Source: Maritalea sp047634455
GTDB taxonomy: Bacteria > Pseudomonadota > Alphaproteobacteria > Rhizobiales > Devosiaceae
Length of the DNA stretch: 64,000 nt
Direction of reading: 5' to 3'
Assembly (NCBI RefSeq): GCF_047634455.1
Contig: NZ_JBLIAI010000006.1
Span: 1-64,000 of the forward strand
The position numbers and the translations under genes were made by a program. Positions within the stretch are counted from its first letter, which is position 1. Each line of letters starts with the position of its first letter. Under the pieces are notes generated by a model that was given only the letters and a program-made list of their open reading frames with translations, ran no database searches and had not been told where the DNA came from. Below are positions 61,581-64,000 of the stretch, piece after piece.

Positions 61581-62222
61581 CTAAACAGAACGATCCACAT
61601 TCTCGCCCGTGTCGGCCCCCGCATGATTATCTGACGCAGGTGCGGGCATAACTTTTGGCCCGCCTTTTGCAACGCCAACCATGGCCGGGCGCAAAACACG
61701 CTCGCCGATCACATACCCAGCCTGCACAACTTCCATTACCGTATTATCTGCCACGTCGCTATTTGGAATTTCAAACATCGCCTGATGGAAATGAGGGTCG
61801 AATTTTTCGCCCTTCGGTTCCAGTTTGGTAATGCCATTCTTTTCAAGCAAACGAAGCATTTCGCGCTCGGTCATGTCAACGCCTTCGATCAACGACTTGA
61901 AGGGGCCCTCTGCTTCGTCTTTTGCTTGTTGGGGCATGGTCAACAAAGCCCGCGACAAATTGTCGGTTGCGGTGAGCATGTCCCGGGCAAAATTTGCAAT
62001 TGCATATTGGCGCGCATCTTTAACGTCGCGATCCGTGCGCTTGCGTAAATTTTCCATGTCCGCGACGGCGCGCAGCAATCGGTCCTTAAGCTTGGCGTTC
62101 TCCGCCTCAAGCACTTCTAAAGGAGATGCGGCGTTCTGTTCATTCTCAGCATTGTCCTGAGCTTGAGCGTGATTTTGCTCATCCAGATTTGCTTCGTTTT
62201 GGAACTCTTCGTCACTCATCAT
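61581..62222 (-). CDS. grpE: Nucleotide exchange factor GrpE
   Basis: 213 residues (a second Met at codon 2 is an equally good start). It releases ADP from DnaK. An acidic, Asn/Gln-rich N-terminal tail (about 1-35) is followed by the long coiled coil (about 36-95) and the C-terminal beta-wing domain (about 130-185) with FDPHFHQAMFEI and VVQAGYVIGERVLRPAMVGVAKG. It lies 98 bases downstream of hrcA on the same strand. Confidence 0.96.
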   Translation of the reverse strand: MMSDEEFQNEANLDEQNHAQAQDNAENEQNAASPLEVLEAENAKLKDRLLRAVADMENLRKRTDRDVKDARQYAIANFARDMLTATDNLSRALLTMPQQAKDEAEGPFKSLIEGVDMTEREMLRLLEKNGITKLEPKGEKFDPHFHQAMFEIPNSDVADNTVMEVVQAGYVIGERVLRPAMVGVAKGGPKVMPAPASDNHAGADTGENVDRSV

Positions 62223-62320
62223 TTTATTTCGCTTGTCTATTTGGTGAATTTGTTGACCCGGATATCGACCATTGAGCGCAAAATTTCAAGCACTCAAATC
62301 AAAAGAACGGGTTATTTGCT

Positions 62321-63406
62321 TCATACGCCGCGCTTGTTCATCAGTTTTGAGACCACATGGGCGGTGTAATCTACTGCCGGGACAATCTTGGCATAATTAA
62401 GTCTTGTTGGGCCAATGACCCCCACAACACCGATCACATTCGCGTTGTGATCACGATAGGGCGACAAGATCACAGACGATCCTGAAAGTGAGAACAATTT
62501 GTTCTCCGAACCGATGAAAATCCTGACCCCATCCGCGGCGTGCGTGTCCGTCAGTAAGTCGATGATTGATTTTTTGGATTCCAACTCGTCAAACAATTGC
62601 CGAACTCGATCCAGCTCCTCGCTCGCCATCGTGTCAGCAATCAGGTTGGCGCGCCCGCGTACAATCAGTGTTGGCATCTCACCAGCGCGCGGCTCAGCCA
62701 AAGTTGCCAAACCTTCATCGACCAAATTTTGGGTTAAAGCGTCAAGTTCCGCTTTGTGCGCGATAGTTTGCGCCTGCAGCATTGAACGCACTTCGCGCAA
62801 AGTTCGACCGACCACATGGTGGGATAAAAAGTTACTGGCCTTGGTCAGCTCACTTGCGGTTAGGCCAGACGGAATCGAGAATACGCGGTTCTCCACATGG
62901 CCGTCTTCTCCAACCAACACCGCCATTGCCAGCTGGGCGTCCAACCGCACAAATTCAATGTGTTTTAGAATGACGTCAGCTTTTGGCGCTAGAACCAGCC
63001 CCGCGCCTTGCGACAACCCAGATAGAACCTGACTGGCCTGGGCAAGCACATCTTCTATTTTTTCATTATGTGTTGTATCATCAATATGTTTTTCAATATT
63101 GCGCCGTTCTGCTTTGCCAATTGATCCCACTTCGAGCATTGCATCGACAAAAAATCGTAAACCAGCTTGCGTCGGTGCCCGCCCAGCCGACGTATGCGGC
63201 GCAGCGATCAGGCCCAAATCTTCCAGATCAGCCATGACATTGCGCACAGATGCAGCCGACAGATTCACTTCTAGGGCGCGGGCAAGTTGCCGCGATCCCA
63301 CAGGTTCACCCGTTTCAATATACCGTTCTACAAGGCGTTTAAATATCCCTTGTGACCGTTCATTGAGAACCGACAAAAAATCCTGATTGACCGATGGCGT
63401 ACTCAA
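62321..63406 (-). CDS. hrcA: Heat-inducible transcription repressor HrcA
   Basis: 361 residues from the TTG at 63406, which has GAGGAAA 5 bases upstream and gives the normal length; 46 additional codons upstream in the frame look non-coding. It represses groESL by binding CIRCE. The N-terminal winged helix (about 10-80: RLVERYIETGEPVGSRQLAR, LSAASVRNVMADLEDLGLI), the SAGRAPTQAGLRFFVD segment and the GAF-like C-terminal domain are present. No CIRCE element occurs here; groESL is probably elsewhere. Divergent from rph, as in many alphaproteobacteria. Confidence 0.95.
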   Translation of the reverse strand: MSTPSVNQDFLSVLNERSQGIFKRLVERYIETGEPVGSRQLARALEVNLSAASVRNVMADLEDLGLIAAPHTSAGRAPTQAGLRFFVDAMLEVGSIGKAERRNIEKHIDDTTHNEKIEDVLAQASQVLSGLSQGAGLVLAPKADVILKHIEFVRLDAQLAMAVLVGEDGHVENRVFSIPSGLTASELTKASNFLSHHVVGRTLREVRSMLQAQTIAHKAELDALTQNLVDEGLATLAEPRAGEMPTLIVRGRANLIADTMASEELDRVRQLFDELESKKSIIDLLTDTHAADGVRIFIGSENKLFSLSGSSVILSPYRDHNANVIGVVGVIGPTRLNYAKIVPAVDYTAHVVSKLMNKRGV

Positions 63407-63583
63407 AATTTCCTCATTAAACTGAACTCGTTCACTGTATTTAGGCGCAAAATCCACTATCTCCAAGCATATAGCGCTTAAACTTCGCGCAAAATCTAAT
63501 AATTGGTGCGCTTTACCCTTGATGTTGGCTCCATTTTGAGCCAAGCAAAGCCCACACGAACGGGTATAACAAAGGGGAACCCT

Positions 63584-64000
63584 ATGCGGCCGTCAAAACG
63601 CGCACCGGACCAGATGCGTGATATCACCATTGAGCGCCATGTTTCTTCTCACGCCGAGGGCTCATGCATGATCTCGTTTGGTGGGACCAAAGTATTGTGC
63701 ACCGCAAGCGTTGAAACCAACTTGCCCCCTTGGCGTCGTGGCCAAGGTTTGGGTTGGGTGACCGCCGAATATGGTATGTTGCCCCGCTCAACCGGGCAGC
63801 GCATGCGTCGTGAAGCAACCGCAGGCAAACAGTCGGGCCGTACCCAAGAAATTCAGCGTCTCATTGGTCGTTCCTTGCGCGCGATTGTCGACATGAAAGC
63901 TTTGGGCGAAAATCAAATTACGGTCGATTGCGACGTGATTGAAGCCGACGGCGGCACCCGCACGGCATCAATTACCGGCGCATTTGTTGCCATGATGGAT
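63584..64000 (+). CDS. rph: Ribonuclease PH (partial, runs off the window)
   Basis: The first 139 codons of a typical 238-residue protein. Starts at ATG 63584 with AAAGGGGAA upstream. RNase PH trims tRNA 3' ends phosphorolytically. Signatures: MRPSKRAPDQMRDITIERH (1-19), VLCTASVE (near 38-45) and the phosphate-binding LPRSTGQRMRREAT and GRTQEIQRLIGRSLRA (near 66-105). The hrcA-rph divergent pair is a common alphaproteobacterial order. Confidence 0.96.
   Translation, partial: MRPSKRAPDQMRDITIERHVSSHAEGSCMISFGGTKVLCTASVETNLPPWRRGQGLGWVTAEYGMLPRSTGQRMRREATAGKQSGRTQEIQRLIGRSLRAIVDMKALGENQITVDCDVIEADGGTRTASITGAFVAMMD

Noticed and set aside
62283..62310. Possible RpoH promoter before grpE
   Set aside because: CTTGAAA is present, but the -10 part is CGATAT at 19 bases spacing, a poor match.
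1..64000. CRISPR arrays, insertion sequences, prophage genes, rRNA
   Set aside because: I looked for regularly spaced repeats, transposase or integrase motifs and rRNA segments and found none.

Overview
This window is ordinary alphaproteobacterial chromosome from around the replication origin, almost certainly from the order Hyphomicrobiales (rhizobia and relatives). The evidence is the gene order rather than any single gene: leuS-lptE-holA, then parB-parA-rsmG-mnmG-mnmE-rho-hemJ-hemE, a gene-free stretch full of DnaA boxes, then maf-aroE-coaE-dnaQ; further right come hslV-GNAT-hslU, a hisB-H-A-F-E cluster, and the dnaK/dnaJ/grpE/hrcA heat-shock genes. A marine Devosia/Maritalea-like genus is a reasonable guess but is inference. 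No phage, insertion sequence, CRISPR array or rRNA operon was seen.

Left edge (1-3350): a 715-residue protein with a PIN-nuclease-like core and two C-terminal membrane helices, followed by about 1 kb without a gene that carries an inverted repeat, a perfect palindrome and a GC-rich tandem repeat. This is the only accessory-looking stretch and it lies where trmD usually precedes rplS. From 3351 to 10550 come rplS, proline and arginine catabolism (putA and arginase, each divergent from an AsnC/Lrp regulator), a YdeI-like protein and tRNA-Gly(GCC). From 10806 to 22196: a CnoX-like thioredoxin, a Lon-substrate-domain protein, a Trm112-like protein and a ubiquinone-type hydroxylase; then glnK-amtB behind a clear sigma-54 promoter; then ftsK, lolA, xthA, a cyclic-nucleotide-binding protein, an OmpR-type regulator and a YggS-like protein.

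Origin region (22371-38260): the genes left of position 35042 from parB onward read leftward and most genes right of 35498 read rightward, so both arms are co-oriented with forks leaving 35042-35497, the probable oriC. Seven parS sites (11.3-31.0 kb) all lie on the hemE/parAB side. ParA and ParB, which act on these sites, are encoded in the same block.

Right part (38269-64000): secB, fxsA-like, a Tim44-domain protein, Smr and XRE proteins, HslVU protease, histidine biosynthesis with coaA, adenosine kinase-like, nth divergent from an Ada-like methyltransferase, gpmA, dapB, a pyrF fused to a GNAT acetyltransferase domain, an FMN reductase, dnaJ, dnaK (with a heat-shock sigma-32-type promoter), alkB, a GGDEF-EAL protein, a GFA-family pseudogene with two stop codons, grpE, hrcA and the start of rph.

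I found no convincing large undescribed system. The best candidates for a second look are the membrane PIN-like protein and the repeats beside it, the PyrF-GNAT fusion, the one-sided parS cluster, and the His/Met-rich periplasmic part of the GGDEF-EAL protein.
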